DNA from: Thunnus maccoyii
Taxonomy: Eukaryota > Chordata > Actinopteri > Scombriformes > Scombridae
Assembly (NCBI RefSeq): GCF_910596095.1
Contig: NC_056545.1
Location: 28,419,067 to 28,483,066 of the forward strand
Reading direction: 5' to 3'
Length of the DNA: 64,000 nt
The notes beneath the pieces are model-generated. The model saw only the letters and a program-made list of their open reading frames with translations. It had not been told where the DNA came from and made no database searches. This document shows, in pieces, positions 37,890 to 49,463 of the stretch (the stretch's first letter is position 1; each line of letters opens with the position of its first letter). The translations under genes were made by a program, and so were the position numbers.

Positions 37890-40800
37890 ATGGCCAGCTG
37901 GGGAAGAGTCGCTGCTCACCTGAGAAACTTTTTGAGGAGCCCTCGGTCTCTGAAAGGTTTAGCTCGACACCGAGTCGTCGGACCTGGCATATTCGGCTGT
38001 GTAATTGGTACTGGGGCTATCTGTTTCCACCAGTATCATGCAGTCAACAGGACTCTGCCCTTCACCGTTCATGCGGAGGAACAAAAAGTGAGTACACGCC
38101 TAATAGAAGTTTTTGTCGTCATAAACAGACAAAATGTCCACTATATCTTACATATATCTTATATATATATCCATCTGTTTTAAATGAAAGTGACATGTCG
38201 CTAAATACGAGTAACAGCGGCACGGTAATGTTAAAATGCCATATTTATATAAAAAAAGGGTGTGAATAAGCAGCCAAGAGTTCTTATCAACAACTAACTA
38301 ACGCCCCCCAGCTGTCACTCACTCAAACACCATGCAGAGTGGATGCTATCTGTTTTTCTATCAAGCCCAATGAGTGTTCAGATGGTTCAGTAATTTACAT
38401 TGATATTTATGTCTCTTGTGTTGTTTCAGGAGGCTGCAGCTCCTCAGCTGTCTGCAAGGAGGATCCGTTTCAACCAGTTCGCCTCAGTTGTCTACGAGCT
38501 GGAGCCCTACATGACCCCCAGAGACTTCCTGTACTCTGTGATGCTGGAGAACGTTGATCGTAAGCCGCACTCATGTCCAGTTAGAGTCTAAAGTCTAAGT
38601 GGATGAACATAAGAAATGGCTCATTGAATGGATTGATGAGTGTGTAGATGATGAGTTGAGACCAGATGAGTATTCTTCTCTCCCAGAGCTGCAATGATCA
38701 GTCGATTAATCAGTTAGCTGCCAACTCTTAAATCAGTCACCAACTATTTTGAGAACTGATTCATTGTTTTGAGTCATTTTTTTAGTAACATTTCCAAATT
38801 CTCTGATTCCAGCTTCCCAAATGTGACTCTTTAGTCCTTTATGTCAATAAACCGAATATATTTGGGTTGTGGACTGTTGATAGGGACAAAACAAGACATT
38901 TGAGGATGTCATCTTGGGTTTATGTTGGTTTTTCCTTTAATTTCTTACCCATCTGTACTCACATGGGACCAGAAGTCTATGAGAGGCCATATCAGAACCT
39001 GGAGTAATAGTAAAGGCAACACAGGAGCTGCATCTTTCTCTTCGAGTGTAAAGTATATAAAGACAAAGGCAAACTGCTGCTGACAGAGTGGAGATGTTGC
39101 AGCTTTATATATACAGTAGTGCATCATTGCACTGGGAGTTGCAGTTTACACAAATGTCTTGTAACTCTACTGTGAAACAATTCATACAGAGATTATTTTA
39201 TAGATCTGTGCTTAAATTTGTTTTAACAAATGATTTTCTTATCATGTCAGCCGATAACTTGCTAAAACCTACTGTGAACATTATGCAAGAATCATTAAAG
39301 CACTGTGACAATGTATTTGTATATGGTGTTGGTCTACTAGCCCTAAAATACTTGATTATGGTGAGTTTTTGTCTTGGGTTTATATCACAAACTGTAGTGT
39401 TTAAGGAATAAGCTGATGATAGGAAATATCAGGTGCACACCTTCTGCATGAAACCTGTGTAGTTGCAAAAAAAAAAAACCCATTTCAACTCAATGTGGCT
39501 GTGTTTCTCATAGTTTTCAGTGATGAGACATTCAGATTCCAAGATTTATGAAAATGTTCACATGTAATGCCGTATGCTGTGATTTATCAAGTTTTTTGTT
39601 GTTATTAACATATCTTTTCTGTTTCCTCTCATGTAGGAAAGCTGCAGAAGAGAGAGTTAACAAAAGAGGTACGTTTACATCACAAAAATCATATAAATAA
39701 GTTTCACACTGCACATGTGGAGCCCAGTCATTAGTTTGGGTTAATTGTGCTGTTATGTGTTTCCTGTTGGCTTCTTTTTAGGAAGTTGAGAAGATGTTGA
39801 AAGCTGCCTCTAAAGCTTGTGCTGGCAATGATCTGTTCAGAAACTTGGGAGACAATGGTAAGTTATGATTCTGTCAACAGGATGGACCCTCACACCTAAT
39901 ATCCTGTATCCACATCTGCTCAGATTACTGTATGTGTAGTTCTGTTTTACAGGGGCTCCGCCCTCTACTGGACTCAATGGGTAATACTCTCCTCCAGTCT
40001 CACACACACACAAACAAACACACAATCGCCTCCTGAAATTTGCACGTACGTAGCTGGCCAATCAGGACACGCCTACTGATAACGTGTGCCTCACACAGTC
40101 TCGCTGCTGCGCTCATCCTTCTCACTTCAGCGACAGCAAATTCTGCTCACTGATCTTACCTCTCCGCGGATGGAGTTGCCACTCCAAGCTCATTCCTGCC
40201 CGTCTTGCCCCTGTCTCATCGCCACTGCTGCCGGGCATCTCTTCTGCTTTCAGTGCCTTTGACGGGACCGCGTAGAGAGCGGCATGATACAGCCACTGCC
40301 CTGCGTGCACTGCTGAGGACTTTCTACAACTCGCCGCTGGCAACGGTGGGACCATTTTCAGCTGTGTGACATCTTGCTCTGCTGCGAGGAGGCAAAATTG
40401 CGTTTATGGTAGCCAGTATGTGTGTTGGCATGTTATGTTGAACACATGGCCCTCTGTCTGTGCACTGAACAGTTGTTAATGTGCTATGGAGAGAGAGTGG
40501 CCGGTAAAGCCCTATCTGTGAAGCGCCTAGCTAGTTGGCTTTGTGAGTGCATCTCCCAAGCCTACAGGCAGGCAGGTATGGAGCCCTCCACTGCGGTCTG
40601 AGCGCATTTCACACATGGTGTAGCAGCATGAACGGCCTTACTCAGTGGGGTGAGTGTCGAGGATATATGCACAGCAGCGCCTTGGTCTTGTCCATTCATA
40701 AGGTTCTATCTCTTGGACATGAAGGGCTCCTTTTCAGGCCCCCTACTGCTCCGCTGAAGCATCTTGGATTATAAAGTAGCAGGTGGGCCATGGCAACTAA

Positions 40801-43800
40801 CCTATAGCTGGTTGGGCTCAGTGAGGCAGTCTGATGACATTTCACGGCAGGGTGAGCATTCATTGGGCTCCACCTACTGTACCCATAGAGTCCAATAGAA
40901 GGCGGAGCCTATATGAGATGGAACGAAGGTGTTGGTATTGTAACCCTAGTTCTATAAGCACAGGCTGCTCCCTCCACCTATGGACCCTGCTGCTCCTACG
41001 CCTTCCACTGAAGTGGTTTCGGGATGAGAGCAGCAGTGAGACGCTGCCTTTTATACTGTGTGAGGGACACGTAATCCGTAGGCGCGTCCTGATTAGCCGA
41101 CTACATACATGCAAATTTCAGTGGGCGATTGCATGCATGTGATTGGAGGAGAGTATTACTCATCGAGTCTAGTAGAGGTCTCCGCCTGTGCTTATAGAAC
41201 TAGGGTTACAATATCGTAACCTTCGATCCAGACGTGACTGACAGCAGGTCACACATGGCATCAGTTTGTTTTATCTGTGTGACTGAAACTGAAAAACCAC
41301 ACATTTGCATGTATGTTGGCTTTCGATTTCAGTCAACATATTTCTATGACATCTTATTTCCTAAATATAATTCCGCAAACATTTCTTCATGTGTTGCAGG
41401 TTTGATATCCTACACAGAATATCTGTTCCTGCTCACCATCCTGATCAGTAAGTAGAGTCACAAACCTTGGATCAGCCTCTGGGCTTTGTAAGGTTTTACC
41501 CGACTCTCAGTAATATTGCGCTGAAAGGATGTGCAGTGATTTTGTGACATAAGTGGTTGCATTTTCCTCAGTTAGAATACAGCATGGTCCTCGGCTTGCT
41601 CTGTCCAGGCTTTGTGGCACTCCTGCGCATATGAGTGAAGCTAGACGATTCATGTTTTCTTATTGATTGATATATTGAATGTACATATTGAGACAGAGTT
41701 CAGATAACTGATGATGCGTTGCTGTTGCAGAGCCGCGCACAGGATTTCATATAGCTTTCAAGATGCTTGATGTTGATGGCAACGAGCATGTCGACAAAAA
41801 GGAATTTCTCAAGGTAAGACCTCTCTGATGTGTCAGAATCGTTTATCAGTGAGATTTGTTTAACGCAGTAGTAATATTGAACATTTAGGACCTGTTATCA
41901 TGGAAAGATACATTACACAGAGTTTGTTCAAATGTAATTGTGTGCACTTAAATTTCAAAATATCGCCACCTTTAATGCTGCCTCAAGCACTGACGCTGCC
42001 ACAGTGTGTAAGTATGGGAGCCATGGCAACATGTGGAAGGTGAGGGAGAGCTGCACTGCTAGCTGCTCTGTTTTTCATCTGTCATGTGTTTGCATCTCTG
42101 CAGCCTGAGTCAGCCTCTCACTTCAGTCTATTTATTTAAAACCGCTCGACATCTCTGTGTCTGTTCCAACCAGACGTGTCCTCTGATGGCAGCAGGAGAC
42201 CTCCGTGTGCTTAGTCTGGATCAGTCTAGTCTAGTCTAGTCTAGGCTCGTAGACTGCATGTTGGCACGTCATGCACCTTGTGTCGTATTTTCATGTTGTG
42301 ACTTGGTGCGCAAGCCTAAAGCATTCAGTAAAAAGAGGAAGTGCATGGATTCTAATTTGCTTAAGTTTCTGTTGCGTGTGTGAAGTACTGTGATTTTTTT
42401 TTTTTTCATTTCTCTAGTTAAATGTCACTAATTATCTTGTATTTTTTTCTTTTTTGCTGCTGAAGCTTAAGAAAATCATTGGGAAAAGTAAAAAGAGAGT
42501 TGTTAAGGACAGCACAGAGGTGAGTATTCATGTTCCCTTAAAAGGACAGTTTAGCATGATCACCTATGCAGTGTGATGCCTGGACATTCAGTTTGAAACC
42601 ATGATGTTCTGTATTACGTGGGTGTTTACAGAAACCGGTGGAGGAAGGGGAAAGTGTGAACACGACACTTCAGGCCTACTTCTTTGGGAAGAACGGAGAA
42701 AACAAGTTGCAGTATCAGCAGTTCCACAGGTAATCACACACTCACCTACTGCTCATTGTGATCAAAGCTCCTGATACAAGGACATGTATTATTCTACATT
42801 TTGGATATAAAAAGAAATAAACAGATAGCAAGCAATTCAATATATAGGTTCACAGTTTTAAGTGTTAAAACAATAGTCTAGTGCACATAGTTAATATGAG
42901 ACTTGAGCAGCCTGAGCCTTGTGTTAATACCAGGAAACACAAAGAGGGGAATTTCAAACTAAACAGAGTGTAACTCTGGAAGACACCCACTGCTGAAGCC
43001 TCATGTTAGCTTCAGGTAAACGTTTTAGTTTTGCACAGAGAGGACTGTGTTTTTTGTTCCACATCACTTGCATAGAAAAAGCTTTAAGAATGGATTTCTT
43101 GATGGTCAGTGTGAACAGGAGGAATGATTACAGCAAGGAAAGGTTGTGTCAATATTCATATCGGGTACCTGTCTATTGTTTTAAGACAGATTTGTGAACT
43201 TACCCTTTAAGTCAAAATGAACAAAATGCAAATATCGATCTTATCTCTAAATGAGATGAACCATTTTTCACTGCTACATGCTTTAAGTATTAACAAAACT
43301 TTGTTCTAGTGTTGTCTTTGGGTCTTTGAAATATTCTGTGTCATCTTGAATGTTTTTTGTTGTTTTTTTTTGGCCTTGCATCTAGAGATGCTTTTCTTAT
43401 TCAGAAATGTTGCGTTCAAGTTCACACACGTCAGTTGGCAATATAAACCCAAAACACCATCTAGGTATGCTCTATGCTCAGGTTTACCAACTGACACACA
43501 TCTTAGCTGTCTGAACCTTTTATTTCTTTTCTTTTTTTTCCCTTAAATGGTTACTTGTCACTTATTGATTGTCTCCTTTTTCTTTTACTTTCACTTTTGC
43601 AAAATTCACAGTTGAGAAGTTATTCTCAGATTTCTTTTCTAAGTGATGAGGTGGTTTTGCCGTGACCCAGTTTCCTCACAAACCTCCGCAGGGCTCTCAT
43701 CTCTCAACAGTTCAACAATGTGTGTCTTTCAGGTTCATGGAGGACCTGCAGGCTGAAGTCCAGGAGATGGAGTTCCTGCAGTTCTCCAAAGGTATGGACA

Positions 43801-44588
43801 CTATGAGACGAGAAGACTTTGCAGAGTGGCTGCTACACTACACCAACGAAGAAGACAATGAAATCTACTGGGAAAACATGAGAAAGCGGATCCCTGCTGG
43901 TCAGGTACACACACCAGGAATTTACATCCTCAGCTTTAATATCTGCTTCACCTCTGCTGCTATCAGATGAAAATGTAGCATAAAATTTAACAAAAATGTT
44001 TCCTTTTGTAGAGTATCACATTTGATGAGTTTAAAGTCTTCTGCCTCTTCACCAACAATCTGGAGGACTTTTCCTTCTCACTGAAAATGGTGACTGGAGC
44101 CAACCGTCCTGTTGGAATGGGTAAGACCTCCTTGTTGGTTAGAATGGATGAAAACGTTGATGGCTTTCTCAACATTATGTAACAGTTTTTTTTCCTTCCT
44201 CTGAGTGCAGCCCAGTTCAAACGAGCCGTGAAGATCGCCACAGGCCATGACCTGTCTGAGAACGTGCTGGACACTGTGTTTAAACTCTTTGATATGGATG
44301 GAGACAACTGCCTGAGCCATAAGGAATTCATTAACGTGATGAAAGACAGAGTGCTGCGAGGTCTGAAGGTGAGTCCGGCCATAAAACTTTTGCATTCTGT
44401 CACTTTTTAAGCAGCAGATATCTTCTAGATCACTGTCGGGTTGCATTCAGAATTTCATGATGTGATAAACGCCGTCCTGCCCTCAGGTGCAGCCTCAGAG
44501 CGGCTTCTCTGGCTTCTGGAAATGTGTGAAGCAGGAGACCCTGAAAGGAGCTCAGGAGGCTCTGGGAGACACCGGGTGCCCCATCTGA
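37890..44588 (+). CDS. micu2: MICU2-like EF-hand regulator of the mitochondrial calcium uniporter
   Basis: Twelve exons join in frame to 419 aa (human MICU2 is 434): 37890-38087, 38430-38559, 39637-39668, 39782-39857, 41400-41447, 41731-41813, 42466-42519, 42632-42729, 43733-43904, 44012-44120, 44211-44368, 44487-44588. ATG 37890 sits in a strong AAAATGG context. Residues 1-60 are Arg-rich with no acidic residue until E63, fitting a mitochondrial presequence. Canonical EF-hand loops lie at 175-186 (DVDGNEHVDKKE) and 361-372 (DMDGDNCLSHKE). TPRDFLYSVM, SYTEYLFLLTIL and GFHIAFKMLD favour MICU2 over MICU3. The C-terminal FWKCVK keeps the cysteine (about residue 399) that in human MICU2 links to MICU1. 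The known role is calcium-dependent gating of MCU in the intermembrane space. Ortholog versus extra paralog is not settled. Confidence 0.9.
38684..38925 (+). repeat. Common teleost MITE, forward truncated copy
   Basis: Contains GAGCTGCAATGATCAGTCGA, CCAACTATTTTGAGAACTGA, TCTCTGATTCCAGCTTC and GACATTTGAGGATGTCATC. These are the ordered blocks of a widespread fish element with 'gagctgcaacaattaatcg' type ends. The right half is missing. It lies in micu2 intron 2. Confidence 0.7.
39921..41224. mobile_element. Composite foldback/MITE cluster in micu2 intron 4
   Basis: The left arm (39921-40150) and right arm (41030-41224) are inverted relatives. Both carry GGTAATACTCTCCTCC/GAGTAATACTCTCCTCC-type sequence, TGAAATTTGCA and a CAATCAGGAC-like block on opposite strands. 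The interior (40820-40925) holds another related segment. The cluster fills most of the 1.54-kb intron between exons ending at 39857 and starting at 41400. Confidence 0.65.
40937..41212. mobile_element. 276-bp MITE with perfect 29-bp inverted termini
   Basis: 40937-40965 and 41184-41212 are perfect reverse complements, with the core GTAACCCTAGTTCTATAAGC. The interior has no ORF of interest. It includes a TATAA-like segment on the minus strand near 41047-41055. The perfect arms indicate recent activity. Confidence 0.85.
42930..43205 (+). repeat. Dispersed repeat family B, copy 1
   Basis: Shares GAATGGATTTCTTGATGGTCA, GAACAGGAGGAATGATTAC-like and ATCACTTGCATAGAAAAAG-like blocks with the element at 46725-47045. 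It lies in the 1-kb micu2 intron 8 (42730-43732). Confidence 0.55.
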
Positions 44589-45010
44589 GAGATGCTCAAA
44601 GAAGCGGCGTTAAGATTACACATGCATGTGTGAAGAAGGAGGATTTAAACCACTCTCTTATGTACAAATATGTTTACAGAGCAACAAATCTATTTGATAT
44701 TAGCTAAGAACTGTCTGGTTGAGGTGTTTACAATATTTTTTAAGGTTTGCTGCAGTGTGCCTGACTTAATGCTTAATCAAATTGTGCATTTATACTCAGA
44801 ATGACTCATTTTTACATTAATTTTGCACTTCATACACTTTTTTCTTGTGAACAGTGTCTTTATAAAACTGGCTAACTGGTTTATGAGATAGCTTGTCGTT
44901 CTGTGCATGGACACATTTTTTCAAGGGTTTGTACAATCTCTGGTGTGGGTTTTTTTTCATGTTTATGTCAAAATATTTTATCAAATAAAATTTTTTTAAA
45001 AATGCGGAAG
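44589..45010 (+). other. micu2: 3' UTR of the micu2-like gene
   Basis: Non-coding, AT-rich sequence after TGA 44586-44588 up to the polyadenylation signal at 44984-44989. Confidence 0.7.
44984..44989 (+). terminator. micu2: micu2 polyadenylation signal
   Basis: AATAAA about 400 nt downstream of the stop codon, the first canonical hexamer after the coding region, followed by a T-rich stretch. Confidence 0.7.
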
Positions 45011-45743
45011 TTTCAATAATGTGCTGCACATTTGAGGCTGAAATGTTAATATCAGTAGCAAAAGAATAAGCCAGGGCTGTAACTACTAACTATTTAGTAA
45101 TTTATTGTAGAATTGACCTGTTAAGATCACATGAGTATGTGGGTTAACCATTGAAGATTGTGGTGCTAATTATCTTACCATACATATAATTCAAAAAGTA
45201 AATAGACAAAACAAGCTTACGTCTGTGATAGATTAACAAATTAGTGACTGATGCCAAGGTTATCAGTGAATACAGCATACACAGCTACAATACAATAAAA
45301 TTACATTGAGCATGAAGCCATCTTTGGTCTTCTTATCACTATAAACAAATACATAGAAATTTGTATTGTATCAAAAATAGAAATTACATAGCCATATTGA
45401 AAGTAAATTCACATTTTTGACATACAATATAAGGAGAATACCTAAGAGACATAACGTGGGATTACATTTTTTTTTTTTCCAATCCTTGGCTTTAAAAAGG
45501 ACCCAATGGTTTTTGCCACATTTTGAACATTCATTTGTTCTTGGAGAATTGCATGATTCTGTCAAACCATCTACCAATATCGGTGTGATCCATCTGTAGA
45601 AGCCAGTATCCAACATATATAACAAAAACACAAATGAAAGACAAAATAGATTGTCGTTCTTAAAACAAACGTGTGCTTTCGATCCTGGGCTTTTGAAAAA
45701 AAAGAGGCCTGATGAGAGGCCTCTGCTGCGCTGGACAAAGAGG

Positions 45744-45790
45744 AGAGAGAGAGAAAGAGAGAGACAGAGAGAGAAAGAGAGAGAGAGAGA
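45744..45790. repeat. (GA)n microsatellite
   Basis: GAGA repeats broken by a few AAAG and ACAG units. This creates a spurious Ser/Leu-rich minus-strand ORF. Confidence 0.9.
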
Positions 45791-46724
45791 TTTGGTCGGG
45801 ACTCGACATTCGCTCGTAATGTAGCAGCCCACCCTTCACAGGTGAGCTGAGCCCTGACAAACGGACATGCCCCCTCCTCTCTAAAGTGAGTCTTGTTGTG
45901 TCTTTAGTTAACTGTGTTTCTGCCGTCGTCGTCGTCGTCCTCCTGGGGTTCAGAGTTATATTGTCAGAGGCACACATGAAGAACTGCAGCCCAAGTGGAC
46001 CTCTGCTTGAGATAATAGGGAAGTGCTTTCAAAGTGTTTGATCCACTGTGAAAAAAGAAGAGAAAAAAAAAAACATGGGTGAGGATTTGGGAACATTTGA
46101 AGAAAAACAGTCTGGTTAACAATGTGCAGAGATATGTCCCAACTGAGCAGGGATATATTTTGGGGGTAATTTTGTTGTCAAGCTTTAGTTGCCTGAAGAG
46201 TAATTCCTTCTGTTATACACTGTTGCTGTGCAATTCATGCTTTTTTTTCCAAAATATGATTAAAAGGAGTACAAGCTGTCATATCTGACTACAGATGAGA
46301 TATTTTAATGTGGGAGTGCAGGGAGAGTGGTGTAATATTAAAGAGAAATGTCTACAACATCCAGTAAAGCACAGAAAGGTTAGCTGATGACGCTGCCCTA
46401 GCAGAGAAATCAAAGCTGAGGTCATGATGTGACGCTGTTACACAAGATGAACAGTGGGAGTGAGCTGCAAGCTTTTTGCCCTGTCAGTTCATTTGTTATT
46501 ATTTTTATTTGCAAGGCAGCTGGTGATGGACAGAGTTCACATTTTCCTGCCTGAATCCGATCTCTACATCAGCATCAGTCAAGCCGTTGCGGTCCCTCTT
46601 GAGGCAACGGCAAACTACATCCTTGTTTTATTTCTGCTTAAAGGATTCACGTTTTTTCCGAGTATGTTCACAGCAGTCCGTGCATATATACAATGCAACA
46701 GGTTCTGCATGCTGTGATCATTCC

Positions 46725-47010
46725 TCCTGTTCATACTGACCATTGAAAGATCCCTTCATAACATGCATCCAATGCAAGTGATGGGGGACAAAATCCACAG
46801 TCCTCGTCCTGTGCAACAATATATTCCAATCTTCATCTGAAGTTTATCTGAGGCTTCAGCCGTTTGAGTTAGAAAAATGAAGAGAGCATTGATTTTGAAG
46901 TCTTTTTAGTAGCACAGAACATGAACTGTGGGTTTTGTCCCCTATCACTTCCATCAGAAGCACATTAGGAAAGGATTTCTTCATGTCAATATTAATAGGA
47001 GTAATGATCG
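46725..47010. mobile_element. Foldback MITE, family B copy 2
   Basis: The left arm (CCTCCTGTTCATACTGACC...GATGGGGGACAAAATCCAC) and right arm (CTGTGGGTTTTGTCCCCTATC...CATGTCAATATTAATAGGAG) are reverse complements over about 85 bp with mismatches. The spacer is about 120 bp. This is a hairpin-type non-autonomous transposon. Confidence 0.75.
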
Positions 47011-47684
47011 CGTCAGTGTGCTGGTGCCAACTATCCTTTTGAGCAAAAAATAAACATGGATGTAGTCTGGCTTGGCATTAAGAGAGATCAATAGCTTGAT
47101 TGATTCTGATATAGAAATCAGATTGAGGCAGAGGAATGTAAAATCTGTTTATCATGTGTTTATGTCAGATTTTCAGTTTTCTATTTCAGTCTGTGCGTGT
47201 TAGTTAACTGTGAACACACAGTGAGGTGGAGAAAGTCCTTCTCACGCGAGTTTCCGTTCATTTTTAGTGTCGACCATCTGATGCGCCAAATTTAGTAGAG
47301 ATAATGTTTGTTTATTTCACACAAAGGATAAAGAGGAAGATGACATATTTGTTTACACTGCTAATTCTCCTCTGTAATTTTGCACTACAGCCATTATGAC
47401 ATTCAGCCTCCCATTACCTGACTGTGTGCTGCCACCAAAAGGCACATTTAGCCTGCAGGAGCCTGTGTAGGTCACGATGTATTCTGTATGATACTAAGCA
47501 TCGTGATGATGAGATGTAATAGTTGTTACTTAGATGTCTGATTGTTAGATCATCTTTCTGCCTCTCTTCTTTCTTTCCATCCCGCTCAGGACAGTTCCAC
47601 CCCTTGTGTTCACTAATAAAAGAAAAGATGTACAAAAAGTGCACGTTTTCCCTCTGTCTTACCATTCACCACAGGATGGAGACG

Positions 47685-49463
47685 TCAAGGGTCGTTCTCC
47701 TTCTTTACTGTCACATCTCCGTCTCCAGCCAGGATGGTGGAGATCTCTCCCTGCATGAAGGCCCAAGGCACAGTGGATCCAGCCAGGGGACAGCGCTCTC
47801 CACTGGGGCAGTACACCTCCCCTCCTTGACCTTGGCTGCGGATGAATCCTCGGGTGCAGGGGAAGCAGAACTTGTGATGCGGGACAGAGGGACACTGGAC
47901 AAAATGTGTGTCCTCCAAGCGCTCTCGGCAGAGGGTGCAGCAGAGCAGGGTGCCCTGACCGCTGCTTGTAGACTCCCCAGCGCTAGTGTTGCTGCTCGGC
48001 CCCACCGCGCTGAGACCCTGCCCCATGGCTGCCTGGGAGACTGAGGTGGAGGCAGTGGAAGGGCTGCTGCTGGTGGGGCGCCCAGCGGTGGAGGAGTGAG
48101 CTGTGGACATGCTGGGGCTGTCTCTGGCCATCTGGCTGGAGTTCAGGCTGTCTGCGACTCCCATGAGTGCTGAGATGGGTGAGGGCTGGCTGTGTAAACG
48201 GGGTGGGCCCTCTTGAGGGGCAGCCATGCCAGGAAGAGGTTCCATGCCTGAGTAAGCACCTCGAGGCCAGGGCTCTCTTGATGGGTGATCAGGCCTTCCC
48301 TCGCTCTCTCCATTCTCAGAGCCCGGAGAAGCCTTGCGGCGCCGAGTTGTGCTCTTTGCTGGCACAGGGCGTCCAGCGGCTGCCATAGGCAACCCTGCAT
48401 CTGGCTGTGGCAGAACCTCGGGGATTGGGGGCTCTTTAAACATGCGCACACCATCATTCAACAGCTCAGATAACCCACGCCAGTCCCCTGTGCCTTGCCG
48501 CTTCTCGTATTCCACATAGCGTAGCCCAGAGTTCACCGCTTTACCTGCATCTTTGGCTGAGTCGCGGAACATCTGCCTGACCAGGTCTGGGACTCCTGAG
48601 AAGATCATTCCAGAGCCGGCAGGATACTCCACAAACACCTTCAGCTCAAACTCAGGAGTTGTGCTGGCATCGAAGGCCAGAACACGTCCCATCAGATTAT
48701 GGTCTTTCCTGAAGCGCACATTAAAGGGGACGCAGCTGCTGAGAGCTACAAGCACATCCCGGACTGCTTTGGGACGGTTTGGCCAGCCTTCAACCTTGCA
48801 ACGAGCCACCTCATTCAGTTCAGCCATCACTTCATTGTTCCTCCACACTACAGGATCTATGCCCACCAGGGCAGATGTGCTAGCCCCCACGCCCAACACA
48901 GCCTGTCTTCTACCAGCATCACTCATTATGGGGCCAGCTGAGACTGCAATAGGTGTGGCCCCAGCCCTGGAGCCTGATAATGGGGCTAAAAGCCCATGAG
49001 GGGCTGCTACTAACCCCTGAGCTATCAAGGCATGGGATATAGCCCCATGAAGGCTAGGAACTGCCCCAGCCATCGCCCGACGAGTGTTTGGGCTCTGTCG
49101 GCTGCCCTCTGACAGGGCAACATCTTCAGCTCTGTGCAGGCCATTGGGGAGGCGAGCAGACACCCCATACTCCCCCCTACCCCGGTCTGTACGCTCTCCA
49201 TGCTGCCGCCCTGCCTCTGCAGGGCCGGTGGAGCTGGGTTTGCCTTGCTGTGGACCGGGGGACCTGCCGTCTAAAACCCCGTGCGTGCTCTTCAGTTGTC
49301 TGGCAGTTTCAATGAGGAGCTCTATTCTGTCTGCGCCGTCGTAGTTGACACATCCCCGGCACACAGCCTCGCTGAACTCCCACAGCATGGCCCAGGGCAT
49401 CTTGGGCAGATCGCAGAGGTAGCACCATTGCCGTCTGGAGGAAGACTGCGAGGCGGAGGACAT
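47685..49463 (-). CDS. irf2bp1: Interferon regulatory factor 2-binding protein 1
   Basis: A single-exon ORF of 592 aa, as usual for this family. The N-terminal IRF-2BP zinc finger has Cys at 14, 17, 35 and 38 (CYLCDLPKMPWAM, CRGCVNYDGADRIELL). The C-terminal RING-type finger spans about 508-558 (CCTLCRERLEDTHFVQCPSV to CPSGERCPL), followed by the conserved VPWAFMQGEI and a VKKENDP end. A central block (NVRFRKDHNLMGRVLAFDA, then FELKVFVEYPAGSG and RQMFRD) is found in IRF2BP1 and not IRF2BP2, which fixes the paralog. A basic TRRRKASP motif near residue 380 looks like a nuclear localisation signal. The family represses IRF2- and NFAT-dependent transcription in the nucleus and may act as an E3 ligase. 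The start has A at -3. It is convergent with micu2. Confidence 0.95.
   Translation of the reverse strand: MSSASQSSSRRQWCYLCDLPKMPWAMLWEFSEAVCRGCVNYDGADRIELLIETARQLKSTHGVLDGRSPGPQQGKPSSTGPAEAGRQHGERTDRGRGEYGVSARLPNGLHRAEDVALSEGSRQSPNTRRAMAGAVPSLHGAISHALIAQGLVAAPHGLLAPLSGSRAGATPIAVSAGPIMSDAGRRQAVLGVGASTSALVGIDPVVWRNNEVMAELNEVARCKVEGWPNRPKAVRDVLVALSSCVPFNVRFRKDHNLMGRVLAFDASTTPEFELKVFVEYPAGSGMIFSGVPDLVRQMFRDSAKDAGKAVNSGLRYVEYEKRQGTGDWRGLSELLNDGVRMFKEPPIPEVLPQPDAGLPMAAAGRPVPAKSTTRRRKASPGSENGESEGRPDHPSREPWPRGAYSGMEPLPGMAAPQEGPPRLHSQPSPISALMGVADSLNSSQMARDSPSMSTAHSSTAGRPTSSSPSTASTSVSQAAMGQGLSAVGPSSNTSAGESTSSGQGTLLCCTLCRERLEDTHFVQCPSVPHHKFCFPCTRGFIRSQGQGGEVYCPSGERCPLAGSTVPWAFMQGEISTILAGDGDVTVKKENDP

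Larger units (their letters stand above)
45011..47684. other. Convergent spacer, probably including the irf2bp1 3' UTR
   Basis: The space between the convergent micu2 and irf2bp1 stops. It contains GA repeats (45744-45790), a short GTC triplet run (45925-45942) and a family-B foldback repeat (46725-47010). Minus-strand AATAAA candidates occur, for example at about 45100. The true irf2bp1 3' end cannot be fixed. ORFs here are repeat-driven. Confidence 0.5.

Noticed and set aside
45371-45977. 153-aa and 105-aa minus-strand ORFs
   Set aside because: They depend on the GA repeat at 45744-45790 and show no domain. They are more likely UTR or spacer.
46454-46717. 87-aa plus-strand hydrophobic ORF
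   Set aside because: It runs towards a MITE, has no splice or promoter support and lacks homology that I can recall.
47685-49463. Assignment as IRF2BP2 or IRF2BPL
   Set aside because: The central NVRF(R/K)KDH...FELK(V/L)F block is present in IRF2BP1 and absent from IRF2BP2 as I recall it, and IRF2BPL-type poly-Gln is missing.
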